A stretch of 6,716 nt of DNA from Porticoccaceae bacterium (GTDB lineage Bacteria; Pseudomonadota; Gammaproteobacteria; Pseudomonadales; Porticoccaceae), in assembly GCA_030741175.1 (NCBI GenBank), contig JASLVT010000072.1, positions 1-6,716 of the forward strand, in the 5' to 3' direction. Below the pieces are notes generated by a model, which saw only the letters and a program-made list of their open reading frames with translations, ran no database searches and was not told the DNA's origin. This document shows, piece after piece, positions 1 through 5,772 of the stretch. Numbering within the stretch: position 1 is the stretch's first letter; every line of letters begins with the position of its first letter. A program made the translations under genes and the position numbers.

Positions 1-85
1 CGTGAGAAAAGTCTGGCTTCCTAGAGGGCTAGTTCTTTAGTATTAGCCGTTCAGCGCTATTTGAAAATGGCCTTAGCTTGCCTAC

Positions 86-208
86 TATTAGCATACTTTC
101 AGGATGAAAGTTTTTTTTATAGGAAGGTAACATCAAGGAAGATGTCATTAGAATGGACTTTAATGATCGGCGGTTCGCTGAGCCTTCCTTTATTCTAGTA
201 TGCTTATA
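86..208. repeat. Three nested inverted repeats, possible structured element
   Basis: Seen directly: the outer arms are TATTAGCATACT (86-97) and its complement AGTATGCTTATA (197-208), 12 bp with one mismatch. Inside them lie AGGAAGG (121-127) with CCTTCCT (183-189), and innermost TCATTA (145-150) with TAATGA (161-166). The two inner pairs share nearly the same centre (about 155); the outer pair is centred near 147. Together they could fold a roughly 123-nt interrupted stem. This might be a small structured RNA, a degenerate miniature inverted-repeat element or chance in AT-rich DNA. No family is recognised, and no target-site duplication was identified. Confidence 0.3.
95..118 (+). terminator. 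Weak rho-independent terminator-like hairpin
   Basis: A 6-bp stem, ACTTTC (95-100) pairing with GAAAGT (106-111), closes a 5-nt loop and runs straight into a tract of eight T residues (111-118). The arrangement fits an intrinsic terminator for a gene upstream of the window. The stem is short with only two G-C pairs, so it may be too weak to act. Its left arm overlaps the outer arm of the larger inverted repeat (86-97), so the two structures could not form together. Confidence 0.3.
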
Positions 209-247
209 ACGTTCTTGTTTAATTCTCTTCTCCTATTTTGATTTGAT

Positions 248-280
248 GAAGGGTTCTCGATGGAATGCGAGAGGAACTTC
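248..280 (+). repeat. Imperfect hairpin before a T-run
   Basis: Positions 255-259 (TCTCG) pair with 268-272 (CGAGA) around an 8-nt loop, and an outer stem pairs GAAG (248-251) with CTTC (277-280) across a small internal loop. A run of six T residues follows at 291-296, about 10 nt beyond the stem and after a GGCCGG stretch. The gap to the T-run makes a standard intrinsic terminator doubtful. It could be a leader-RNA hairpin or chance. Confidence 0.2.
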
Positions 281-398
281 TTCTGGCCGGTTTTTTCTCT
301 AGATGCAATATTCTTAATAGACAAAAGTTATCACTTGATCGAATCCTATGGGTTGTCTATGGAAATTTGAGGTGGAGCATTTTTTCGAAATTGGTTAC

Positions 399-418
399 TA
401 TTTATTCGACAATAAATA
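399..418. promoter_or_regulatory. Perfect AT-rich inverted repeat upstream of peptidase gene
   Basis: TATTTATT (399-406) and AATAAATA (411-418) are perfect 8-bp inverted arms around CGAC, ending 22 bp before the peptidase start codon. A weak sigma-70-like pair overlaps it: TTGGTT (391-396), a 16-bp spacer, and TAAATA (413-418). The repeat may be a regulator-binding site over the promoter or a leader-RNA hairpin. No regulator can be assigned, and AT-rich palindromes arise readily by chance. Confidence 0.35.
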
Positions 419-440
419 AACATGGAAGGGAACGTCAGAG

Positions 441-2420
441 ATGATTTTTGTTCTCCAAAGAGTTAGTCGTCTATCTTTATTGATTGCATACCTTATTGTT
501 GCCAGTTGTCTGAGTGTAGTGGTATCTGCAACTGAAATGACCATGGCTCAGCCTGATATAGAACATTATGGCCTTTTACCACAGTATCGCTCAGTTTCCA
601 TATCGCCAGATGGCAAACACATAGCTCTGATTCAACGCAAGGGCACACAGGATTTTTTTGTAGTTCGCGACGCGAAAACGCTTAGGATGGTGGGTGGTTT
701 TAACGCCGACAAATACAACGCCAGACATATCTTCTTTGCCTCTAATAATCATGTCATTCTTTTAAATTCAAAGCATAAAAGAATGGCGCAAATCAGAGGT
801 TCATTTGAACAGGCCAATGCCTTTGTATACAACTTAACATCACAAAAGATCAAAGTACTTTTAGCGCAAACAAAGGGCTTGTATCCCGCTCAGAGTCTCA
901 CCAATATCGTAGGCTTGAATGCCGCTACAAACGAGCTCTATATGGCGGCATATACTGGAAATATATATACGTCTTTTCGAATGGATCTCTACCGCGTTAG
1001 TCTCGAAACTGGAAGGGGTAAAGTTTATGCTAGGGGTAACCGGAACACTATAGATTGGTTTGTAGATAAAAGGGGACAGGTTTTAGCGAGAGAGGACTTT
1101 GATAATCGTGAAAGTAAGCATCAGGTGTTTTCAAAAACTTCAGGGGAATGGCAGCTCATTTTTGAAAAACAAACCAGTGTTCCTGAAACTAGTTTTCAAG
1201 CAGTCTCTCATAATGGTTCTCGGTTACTGTTCGAAGACGGTTTAGCCAATCACACCGCAATTTTTTCAATTGAGCTCTCTAATGGAGATATTCAGGGGCC
1301 CATATATCAGCGCGAAGAGACTGATATAAGCAATGTTATTACCGATATCAATCGGCAGTTGGTCGCTGTAAAATATAGCGGATTTGTACCAGTTTACGAT
1401 TTTTTAGAGGTCGAAGATAATAAAATTTTCGATTTGCTGACATCCTCTTTTTCAGATAATAGCGTTCACTATCTAAGTCATACATCAGATCATACTCAAT
1501 GGTTAATATTGGTCAGCGGTAATGATGGTGCCGGTGCTTATAAAATTTATGATCGTAGAAACAACAAGCTTCTAAACTTAATGTCTCAATATCCCGCAGT
1601 AGAGGCGATCGGTGAAATCAGGGCTGTAAACATAAAAGCTCGGGATGGCGTTAAGATTCCGTCAATTCTTACCCTGCCAACGGACACCAGTAAGCGGAAA
1701 AATCTGCCTCTGATTGCGCTTCCTCATGGTGGTCCAGAATATCACGATAGTTTGCAGTTTCACTGGCTTGCACAATACTTGGCTGCCAAGGGTTATATGG
1801 TATTACAACCTAACTTTAGAGGCTCTAATGGTTTTGGCTTTGCGTTGCGTGATAGTGGTTATGGAGAGTGGGGTAAGAAAATGCAAGATGACGTATCAGA
1901 TGCCGTCGCTGCTTTAGTAAAGGCTGGTTATGTTGATCCCGATCGGGTTTGTATTATGGGCGCCTCCTACGGAGGTTACTCTGCCTTGGCCGGCGGTGCT
2001 TTTACACCTGATCTGTATCGCTGTGTGATTGCCGTTGCGGCTGTCTCCGATTTGCCACTGATGCTTAAAACAGAGAAATACCTTAAAGGAGGTAACCACT
2101 GGGTGATTAGCTATTGGGAAAACAGTATGGGTGCTTCTGATATAAAAAATTTAAGGTTAATATCGCCAATTAATGCGGCAGAAAAATTCCAAGCACCGGT
2201 GCTTCTTGTTCATGGAAAACATGATACTGTAGTGCCGATAAAGCAAAGTAACCTAATGTATAAAGCGTTGAAAAAAGCCAAAAAGGATGTTGAATTTATC
2301 AAGCTAAAAGGTGAGGATCACTGGCTTTCAGATAGTACAACCCGCCTACAACTGCTGGATGCGGTGAATATATTTCTCGATAAACATAACCCTGCCAGAT
2401 TACCCGAACTCTCTCAGTAA
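441..2420 (+). CDS. Exported S9 family serine peptidase (prolyl oligopeptidase superfamily)
   Basis: A 659-residue peptidase that should hydrolyse oligopeptides or acyl-peptides outside the cytoplasm. Residues 1-30 form an N-terminal signal: Arg7 and Arg10, a hydrophobic core, and a VSA end that suits signal peptidase I after Ala30. Val-Ala-Ser-Cys at 20-23 also resembles a lipobox, so a lipoprotein is possible. Residues about 40-390 are divergent and probably form the beta-propeller (note the SISPDGKHIAL-type blade near 53). Residues about 400-650 are the alpha/beta-hydrolase domain: HGGP oxyanion region, NFRGSNGFG, nucleophile Ser509 in GASYGG, Asp595 in HGKHD and His627 in GEDHW. The order and spacing fit S9. 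AAGGGA (426-431), 9 nt upstream, supports this start. It stands alone, converging on the TetR gene. Subfamily (S9C-like acylaminoacyl peptidase or DPP-like) and substrate are uncertain. Confidence 0.93.
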   Translation: MIFVLQRVSRLSLLIAYLIVASCLSVVVSATEMTMAQPDIEHYGLLPQYRSVSISPDGKHIALIQRKGTQDFFVVRDAKTLRMVGGFNADKYNARHIFFASNNHVILLNSKHKRMAQIRGSFEQANAFVYNLTSQKIKVLLAQTKGLYPAQSLTNIVGLNAATNELYMAAYTGNIYTSFRMDLYRVSLETGRGKVYARGNRNTIDWFVDKRGQVLAREDFDNRESKHQVFSKTSGEWQLIFEKQTSVPETSFQAVSHNGSRLLFEDGLANHTAIFSIELSNGDIQGPIYQREETDISNVITDINRQLVAVKYSGFVPVYDFLEVEDNKIFDLLTSSFSDNSVHYLSHTSDHTQWLILVSGNDGAGAYKIYDRRNNKLLNLMSQYPAVEAIGEIRAVNIKARDGVKIPSILTLPTDTSKRKNLPLIALPHGGPEYHDSLQFHWLAQYLAAKGYMVLQPNFRGSNGFGFALRDSGYGEWGKKMQDDVSDAVAALVKAGYVDPDRVCIMGASYGGYSALAGGAFTPDLYRCVIAVAAVSDLPLMLKTEKYLKGGNHWVISYWENSMGASDIKNLRLISPINAAEKFQAPVLLVHGKHDTVVPIKQSNLMYKALKKAKKDVEFIKLKGEDHWLSDSTTRLQLLDAVNIFLDKHNPARLPELSQ

Positions 2421-2463
2421 CAGATTGCCACAAGTCGATATTGCTCCAAGACTAGTGCCGTGA

Positions 2464-3123
2464 TCAGAGAAGAGATAATTGTTGCTCAAGATTTTCTCGA
2501 CACTTGCCTTTACACAGTGGAATAAGCACCAGTAAGTTGCTTCGCTGCATAATACTGGGGAGTGATTCTGATGAGATGATGCCCTTATTCCAAAGCAGCA
2601 CAATACCCCATTGATGACTCACCAACGTCTGGGCAATCTCCGCTAGTTCAATGGTTTCCTTCAGTTCCTCTTTAAGTTGAGCCTGTTGCAAATTATCTTG
2701 GGCTAGACGAACGGCGTTGCCCAACAGTAGATCGACCAAGGGGTGATCTCGCCCTACCTGAAATAATGTTCTTGCCATGGTGTCCGCATAGGCCGGCGTG
2801 GAAATAATTTGTCTGGCAATTGACTCAGTGTGAGCCAAGTATCTCATTACTCCCTGTTCGGCAACCATAGCGCTTTCTTGACGGCGTACCTCATGTAAAA
2901 GTTCATCTACAGCGGCTAATAACAGCTCATCTTTACTGCCATACAGATTATAGAGAGTTTTAGGAGCAACCCCGCTGATAGCCGCAATTTCGCGCATATT
3001 AATGCCATCGTAGCCTTTTGCACTGATCTGCTCGCGTACCACCGTGAGAATGCGATGTTGGCGTTGCTGTTGGCGCGGTGACGAGTAGACCGTTCTGGGC
3101 AATATGGTTGCGGTGTTACTCAT
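2464..3123 (-). CDS. TetR/AcrR family transcriptional regulator
   Basis: A 219-residue repressor-type protein, of ordinary TetR length. The N-terminal DNA-binding domain spans about residues 22-68: a first helix in HRILTVVREQISAKGYDG, then the helix-turn-helix REIAAISGVAPKTLYNLYGSKDELL (44-68), the family's most conserved stretch. Residues 70-219 are helical and divergent, as expected for the ligand-binding and dimer domain, and the ligand cannot be read from them. The start at 3123 is fixed by an in-frame TGA six bases further upstream (3130-3132); its Shine-Dalgarno is weak (GGA at 3134-3136). It is divergent from the P450 gene across an 80-bp gap, the usual position for a local TetR repressor that also controls itself. 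Its 3' end faces the peptidase gene 43 bp away, with no clear terminator between. Likely role (inferred): repress the P450-Rieske unit until a hydrophobic inducer binds. Confidence 0.92.
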   Translation of the reverse strand: MSNTATILPRTVYSSPRQQQRQHRILTVVREQISAKGYDGINMREIAAISGVAPKTLYNLYGSKDELLLAAVDELLHEVRRQESAMVAEQGVMRYLAHTESIARQIISTPAYADTMARTLFQVGRDHPLVDLLLGNAVRLAQDNLQQAQLKEELKETIELAEIAQTLVSHQWGIVLLWNKGIISSESLPSIMQRSNLLVLIPLCKGKCRENLEQQLSLL

Positions 3124-3147
3124 ATTATTTCATTCCATGGTTATATA

Positions 3148-3174
3148 TTGACAAATATTACAACGTGTTATACT
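3148..3174 (+). promoter_or_regulatory. Sigma-70 promoter of the P450-Rieske unit
   Basis: A consensus -35 box TTGACA (3148-3153) is followed after 15 bp by TATACT (3169-3174), a five-of-six match to the -10 consensus. TG at 3166-3167 makes it an extended -10. The spacer is shorter than the usual 17 bp, which the extended -10 may offset. Transcription would start near 3181, leaving a leader of about 23 nt with the Shine-Dalgarno. TTGGCCAA, a perfect 8-bp palindrome, sits on the predicted start site (3176-3183). A promoter for the divergent TetR gene must lie in the same interval, but its boxes are not clear. Confidence 0.65.
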
Positions 3175-3175
3175 T
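3153..3175. promoter_or_regulatory. Candidate TetR operator overlapping the promoter
   Basis: An imperfect palindrome is centred on 3164. Counting outward from the centre, 8 of the 10 base pairs at offsets 2 to 11 are complementary; the mismatches are at offsets 5 and 9. The core reads ATTACAACGTGTTAT (3157-3171). It spans the whole -35/-10 spacer and the -10 box, so bound protein would block RNA polymerase. Length, symmetry and place between divergent genes fit known TetR-family operators. That this repressor binds here is inferred. A shorter repeat, ATATT/AATAT (3145-3149 and 3154-3158), overlaps the -35 box and is an alternative. Confidence 0.5.
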
Positions 3176-3189
3176 TTGGCCAAGCATTA

Positions 3190-3195
3190 AAGGAG
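3190..3195 (+). promoter_or_regulatory. Ribosome binding site setting the P450 start
   Basis: AAGGAG lies 8 nt before the ATG at 3204, an optimal strong Shine-Dalgarno. It decides the start against the longer in-frame reading from 3078, which would place the promoter inside the gene and overlap the divergent TetR gene. Confidence 0.85.
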
Positions 3196-3203
3196 ACGAT
3201 TCC

Positions 3204-4358
3204 ATGAATCTTGATGATAAGAAGCTTCTTGCTGACCCATACCCATTTTATCAACAGTGGCGTGATGAAAAGCCAATCTGGTGGTCCGACGGTCATATAC
3301 GTGGTTGGGTTCTGAGTCGCTATGATGATGTACGCACAATCCTCAAAGACGCTCAGACATTTTCTTCTAAATCGATGGGAGAAGGTGAAACACAGGCGAT
3401 GTCATTGCCTATGTTGACTGATGATCCTCCAAGGCATACGCAACTGCGTGCCATCGTTAATAAGTCTTTTACCAGCCGCGCTATGAAGTTGATGGAGCAG
3501 GAGATCGCGGACTTAGTGAATGATTTACTGGATACGATAGATAGCCGTTCCCCCGTTGATATTACTACTGAGTTTACTATGCCATTGCCAGTCTCAGTAA
3601 TTGCACAGATGATGGGCATTCCTCCAGCACTAAAAAATGATTTTAAGCGCTGGTCAGATGCGCTCACCGCCTCCGGCGAGGCCACGGATTTAGCTGATCG
3701 TATGCCCGATGTCATGGAGATGGCTGGTTTTTTTCAGTCCTTGATTCCCGATCGACGTGAAAATCCAGGTGAGGATTTGATTAGTAAAGCAGTACATACA
3801 GAGGTTGATGGTCAGAAGATGAGTGACCAAGATATTGTTGGATACTGCATACTACTATTAATCGCGGGTAATGAGACTACCACTAACTTGTTGTCGAGTC
3901 TTCTCAATGTCATAGCCGATGAGCCTCATCTGTGGGCCGAGTTGCGGGAGAATCCCGACAAGATAGATGCGGCCATTGAGGAGATTCTGCGCTTTGACGC
4001 GCCAGTCCAATGGATTAATCGCAAAGCAACGCGCGATGTCGAATTCCACGGCCAGACGGTTAAAGCGGGGGAGCGGGTCTATGCCTTTATGGGCTCTGCC
4101 AACCGTGACCCAAGGCATTACGAGAATCCGGAACAATTTCGCCTTGATCGTGAGGGCAGAGATCATCACAGTTTTGGTCACGGCATTCATTTTTGTATTG
4201 GCGCCCCTTTAGCGCGTATAGAGGCAAAATACGCAATTCAAGGGTTATTAAATCGTTATCGCTCGATAAGTCATAGCCCAGAGGCTGAAAATGAGCGCAC
4301 GTATTCAACCATGTTAAGAGGCTTTCACCACCTCTGGTTGGACTTAGAGCCTGCTTGA
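3204..4358 (+). CDS. Cytochrome P450 (soluble bacterial type)
   Basis: A 384-residue heme-thiolate monooxygenase that should insert one oxygen atom from O2 into an organic substrate, usually a hydroxylation, using electrons from a ferredoxin and reductase. Visible motifs: DPPRHTQLR in the C-helix (74-82, His78 near the heme); I-helix AGNETT (221-226), with Glu224-Thr225 as the acid-alcohol pair for oxygen activation; the K-helix ExxR as Glu260-Arg263; and the heme loop FGHGIHFCIG (324-333) with Cys331 as proximal ligand. There is no membrane anchor, and the length is typical of cytoplasmic class I enzymes. All key residues are present. The downstream Rieske oxygenase gene follows after 14 bp, so the two are probably one transcript under the divergent TetR. 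No redox partner is encoded nearby. The CYP family and substrate cannot be assigned by eye; terpenoid, steroid, alkyl or aromatic compounds are all possible. Confidence 0.95.
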   Translation: MNLDDKKLLADPYPFYQQWRDEKPIWWSDGHIRGWVLSRYDDVRTILKDAQTFSSKSMGEGETQAMSLPMLTDDPPRHTQLRAIVNKSFTSRAMKLMEQEIADLVNDLLDTIDSRSPVDITTEFTMPLPVSVIAQMMGIPPALKNDFKRWSDALTASGEATDLADRMPDVMEMAGFFQSLIPDRRENPGEDLISKAVHTEVDGQKMSDQDIVGYCILLLIAGNETTTNLLSSLLNVIADEPHLWAELRENPDKIDAAIEEILRFDAPVQWINRKATRDVEFHGQTVKAGERVYAFMGSANRDPRHYENPEQFRLDREGRDHHSFGHGIHFCIGAPLARIEAKYAIQGLLNRYRSISHSPEAENERTYSTMLRGFHHLWLDLEPA

Positions 4359-4372
4359 TGAGGAGATGACTT

Positions 4373-5629
4373 ATGATGACACCAAAGACAATTCAAACTC
4401 TACGCAAATTAATGGAATATGAGGCGGCGAGAACAGAGCCGCCCAAGAGCTTTCCAGTTCTACCGGATATTCCTGCGGGGCGCTATGTTGATGCGCGTTT
4501 CTTTGAGTTAGAGAAAGCACATATATGGCGCAAGTCTTGGTTACTGGCCGCCCATATTGATGAGATACCGGAGCCAGGGTGCTTTATGCGTTGGGAGAAT
4601 GCTGGGCAGCCCGTGGTTATTGTCCATGCAGAAAGCGGCGAAGTTAACGCATTTTATAACACCTGTAGCCACCGCGGTGCGCCGGTAGTGACCAAGCAGC
4701 AAGGACGTGCGCGACGCCTTACCTGTCGCTACCATGGTTGGACATATGACCATGAAGGTGAGCTGAAAGGTATTCGCGATCCAGAAGATTTCCGCGGGCT
4801 TGATATGTCATGTCGGGGACTGAAAACAGTGCGATGTGAGCGGTATGGTAATCTGATATTTGTTAACTTCGATGCAGAGGCTCCGACATTACTAGAATGG
4901 CTTGGCCCAATAGCCGATGAGTGGGAAGAGTTTCAGTTTGGCAAATGTCGACTAGCGTCTCGTGACATTTTCGACCTTAATTGCAACTGGAAAATTGCAA
5001 TGGAAGCCAATACTGAGGTTTATCATGTGCGCACTATCCATGCCAATACAGTGTCTCCAGTTCTGGATGATCGCCGCAATGTGAACACCTTATATGCTAA
5101 TGGCCATGGTCGTATGATAGCGCCAAACCGCAAAGGTAAATCAAACCTAGGAGCGGTTGATATTTCATTGGACATCGCTCAGACAGACACTGTTGGTGAA
5201 ATAGCGCGTACCTGCACCCAGTCCTATGGCATTTTTCCTAACTGGGTGTCTCCTTTAAATCAGTTTCTGATACCACCGCTGTTGTTCTGGCCTAATGGCA
5301 TCAATAAGTGTCGTTTAGAGACTTGGACGATGGCGCCGCCATGGGAAGAGGGCAAGAAGCCCGATCTATGGACAAAGAACGATGGCAAGGAATTATGTGA
5401 TGTGCTGATTGAAGACATGGAGTTTGGCGAGAAAATTCAGCAGTCAATGGAGTCTTATGGCTTTGATGGTGTACCACTCAGTTATCAAGAGGCGCGTATC
5501 TATCACTGGAATCAAGCGGCGGATCGTATGATCGGTATTGATAAAATTCCTGAAGAATTGCGTGTGCAGCAAGTGATTGGCGATGAATGGATTTATCCAA
5601 ATGACCCACGGATTGCTGAATTAGACTAA
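4373..5629 (+). CDS. Rieske non-heme iron oxygenase, alpha (catalytic) subunit
   Basis: A 418-residue oxygenase component that would dihydroxylate, hydroxylate or demethylate an organic substrate with O2. The N-terminal Rieske [2Fe-2S] domain (about 50-170) has both ligand pairs: Cys98-Ser-His100 and Cys118-Arg-Tyr-His121. The C-terminal catalytic domain carries NWKIAMEANTEVYHVRTIH (205-223), giving His218 and His223 as iron ligands and Glu215 at the bridging position; Asp348 in the EDMEFGE stretch is the best third ligand. Glu rather than Asp at the bridge, and no beta-subunit gene alongside, recall homotrimeric enzymes of the GbcA/CntA type, but the substrate is unknown. GAGGAG (4360-4365) lies 7 nt before the ATG at 4373; the adjacent ATG at 4376 is also possible. 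It follows the P450 by 14 bp, so co-transcription is likely. No reductase or ferredoxin gene is present in the window. Confidence 0.94.
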   Translation: MMTPKTIQTLRKLMEYEAARTEPPKSFPVLPDIPAGRYVDARFFELEKAHIWRKSWLLAAHIDEIPEPGCFMRWENAGQPVVIVHAESGEVNAFYNTCSHRGAPVVTKQQGRARRLTCRYHGWTYDHEGELKGIRDPEDFRGLDMSCRGLKTVRCERYGNLIFVNFDAEAPTLLEWLGPIADEWEEFQFGKCRLASRDIFDLNCNWKIAMEANTEVYHVRTIHANTVSPVLDDRRNVNTLYANGHGRMIAPNRKGKSNLGAVDISLDIAQTDTVGEIARTCTQSYGIFPNWVSPLNQFLIPPLLFWPNGINKCRLETWTMAPPWEEGKKPDLWTKNDGKELCDVLIEDMEFGEKIQQSMESYGFDGVPLSYQEARIYHWNQAADRMIGIDKIPEELRVQQVIGDEWIYPNDPRIAELD

Positions 5630-5688
5630 TACTTCAGCGGGAAAATAACATCAGCAAGGCCGTATAGAGAGGTAGCCACCCATCTTGT

Positions 5689-5717
5689 TTGAATACAGGA
5701 TGAGATTGAGTGATACT
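5689..5717 (+). promoter_or_regulatory. Possible promoter of the CNNM gene
   Basis: TTGAAT (5689-5694) and GATACT (5712-5717) each match four of six sigma-70 consensus bases and are 17 bp apart. A transcript would begin near 5724, about 49 nt before the TTG start. The match is moderate; the gene could instead be read through from the Rieske gene, since no terminator is evident after 5629. Confidence 0.3.
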
Positions 5718-5724
5718 TCACTCA
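5707..5724. repeat. Perfect 7-bp inverted repeat in the Rieske-CNNM gap
   Basis: TGAGTGA (5707-5713) and TCACTCA (5718-5724) are perfect inverted arms around TACT. No T-run follows on either strand, so it is not a standard intrinsic terminator. It overlaps the -10 box and start point of the possible promoter before the CNNM gene, which would suit an operator. It could equally be an RNA hairpin protecting the end of the P450-Rieske message. Nothing else is recognisable in the 143-bp gap (5630-5772). Confidence 0.4.
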
Positions 5725-5759
5725 TGGATACAGCAGTTACACAGCAAATTCCGGTTATC

Positions 5760-5765
5760 TGAGGA
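5760..5765 (+). promoter_or_regulatory. Ribosome binding site for a TTG-started gene
   Basis: TGAGGA lies 7 nt before the TTG at 5773. Together with the in-frame TAA immediately before that TTG (5770-5772), it fixes the start of the CNNM gene at a non-ATG codon. Confidence 0.7.
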
Positions 5766-5772
5766 TATTTAA

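Larger units (their letters stand above)
1..440. other. Gene-free AT-rich leader region
   Basis: No convincing coding sequence is visible on either strand; all frames are interrupted by frequent stops. If an upstream gene ends here, it could only contribute a few residues: plus-strand frame 1 stops at 22-24 and frame 2 at 38-40, and neither tail is recognisable. The stretch is visibly richer in A+T than the genes to its right. It contains nested inverted repeats (86-208), a weak terminator-like hairpin (95-118), an imperfect hairpin (248-280) and a perfect AT-rich inverted repeat just before the peptidase gene (399-418), each listed separately. Confidence 0.6.

Noticed and set aside
39..92. 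Imperfect direct repeat AGTATTAGC / ACTATTAGC (39-47 and 84-92)
   Set aside because: Only two copies of nine bases with one mismatch in AT-rich DNA; chance is a sufficient explanation.
2421..2463. A bidirectional terminator between the converging peptidase and TetR genes
   Set aside because: Expected from the layout, but no stem followed by a T-run is visible on either strand in these 43 bp.
2400..2603. Minus-strand 67-codon frame over the peptidase end and TetR tail
   Set aside because: It lies in another frame of two well-supported genes, and the translated sequence is low in recognisable features.
3078..3203. A 42-codon N-terminal extension of the P450 from an ATG at 3078
   Set aside because: It would overlap the divergent TetR gene and contain the promoter and Shine-Dalgarno. 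The residues do not look like a P450 N-terminus, and ATG 3204 has an ideal ribosome binding site.
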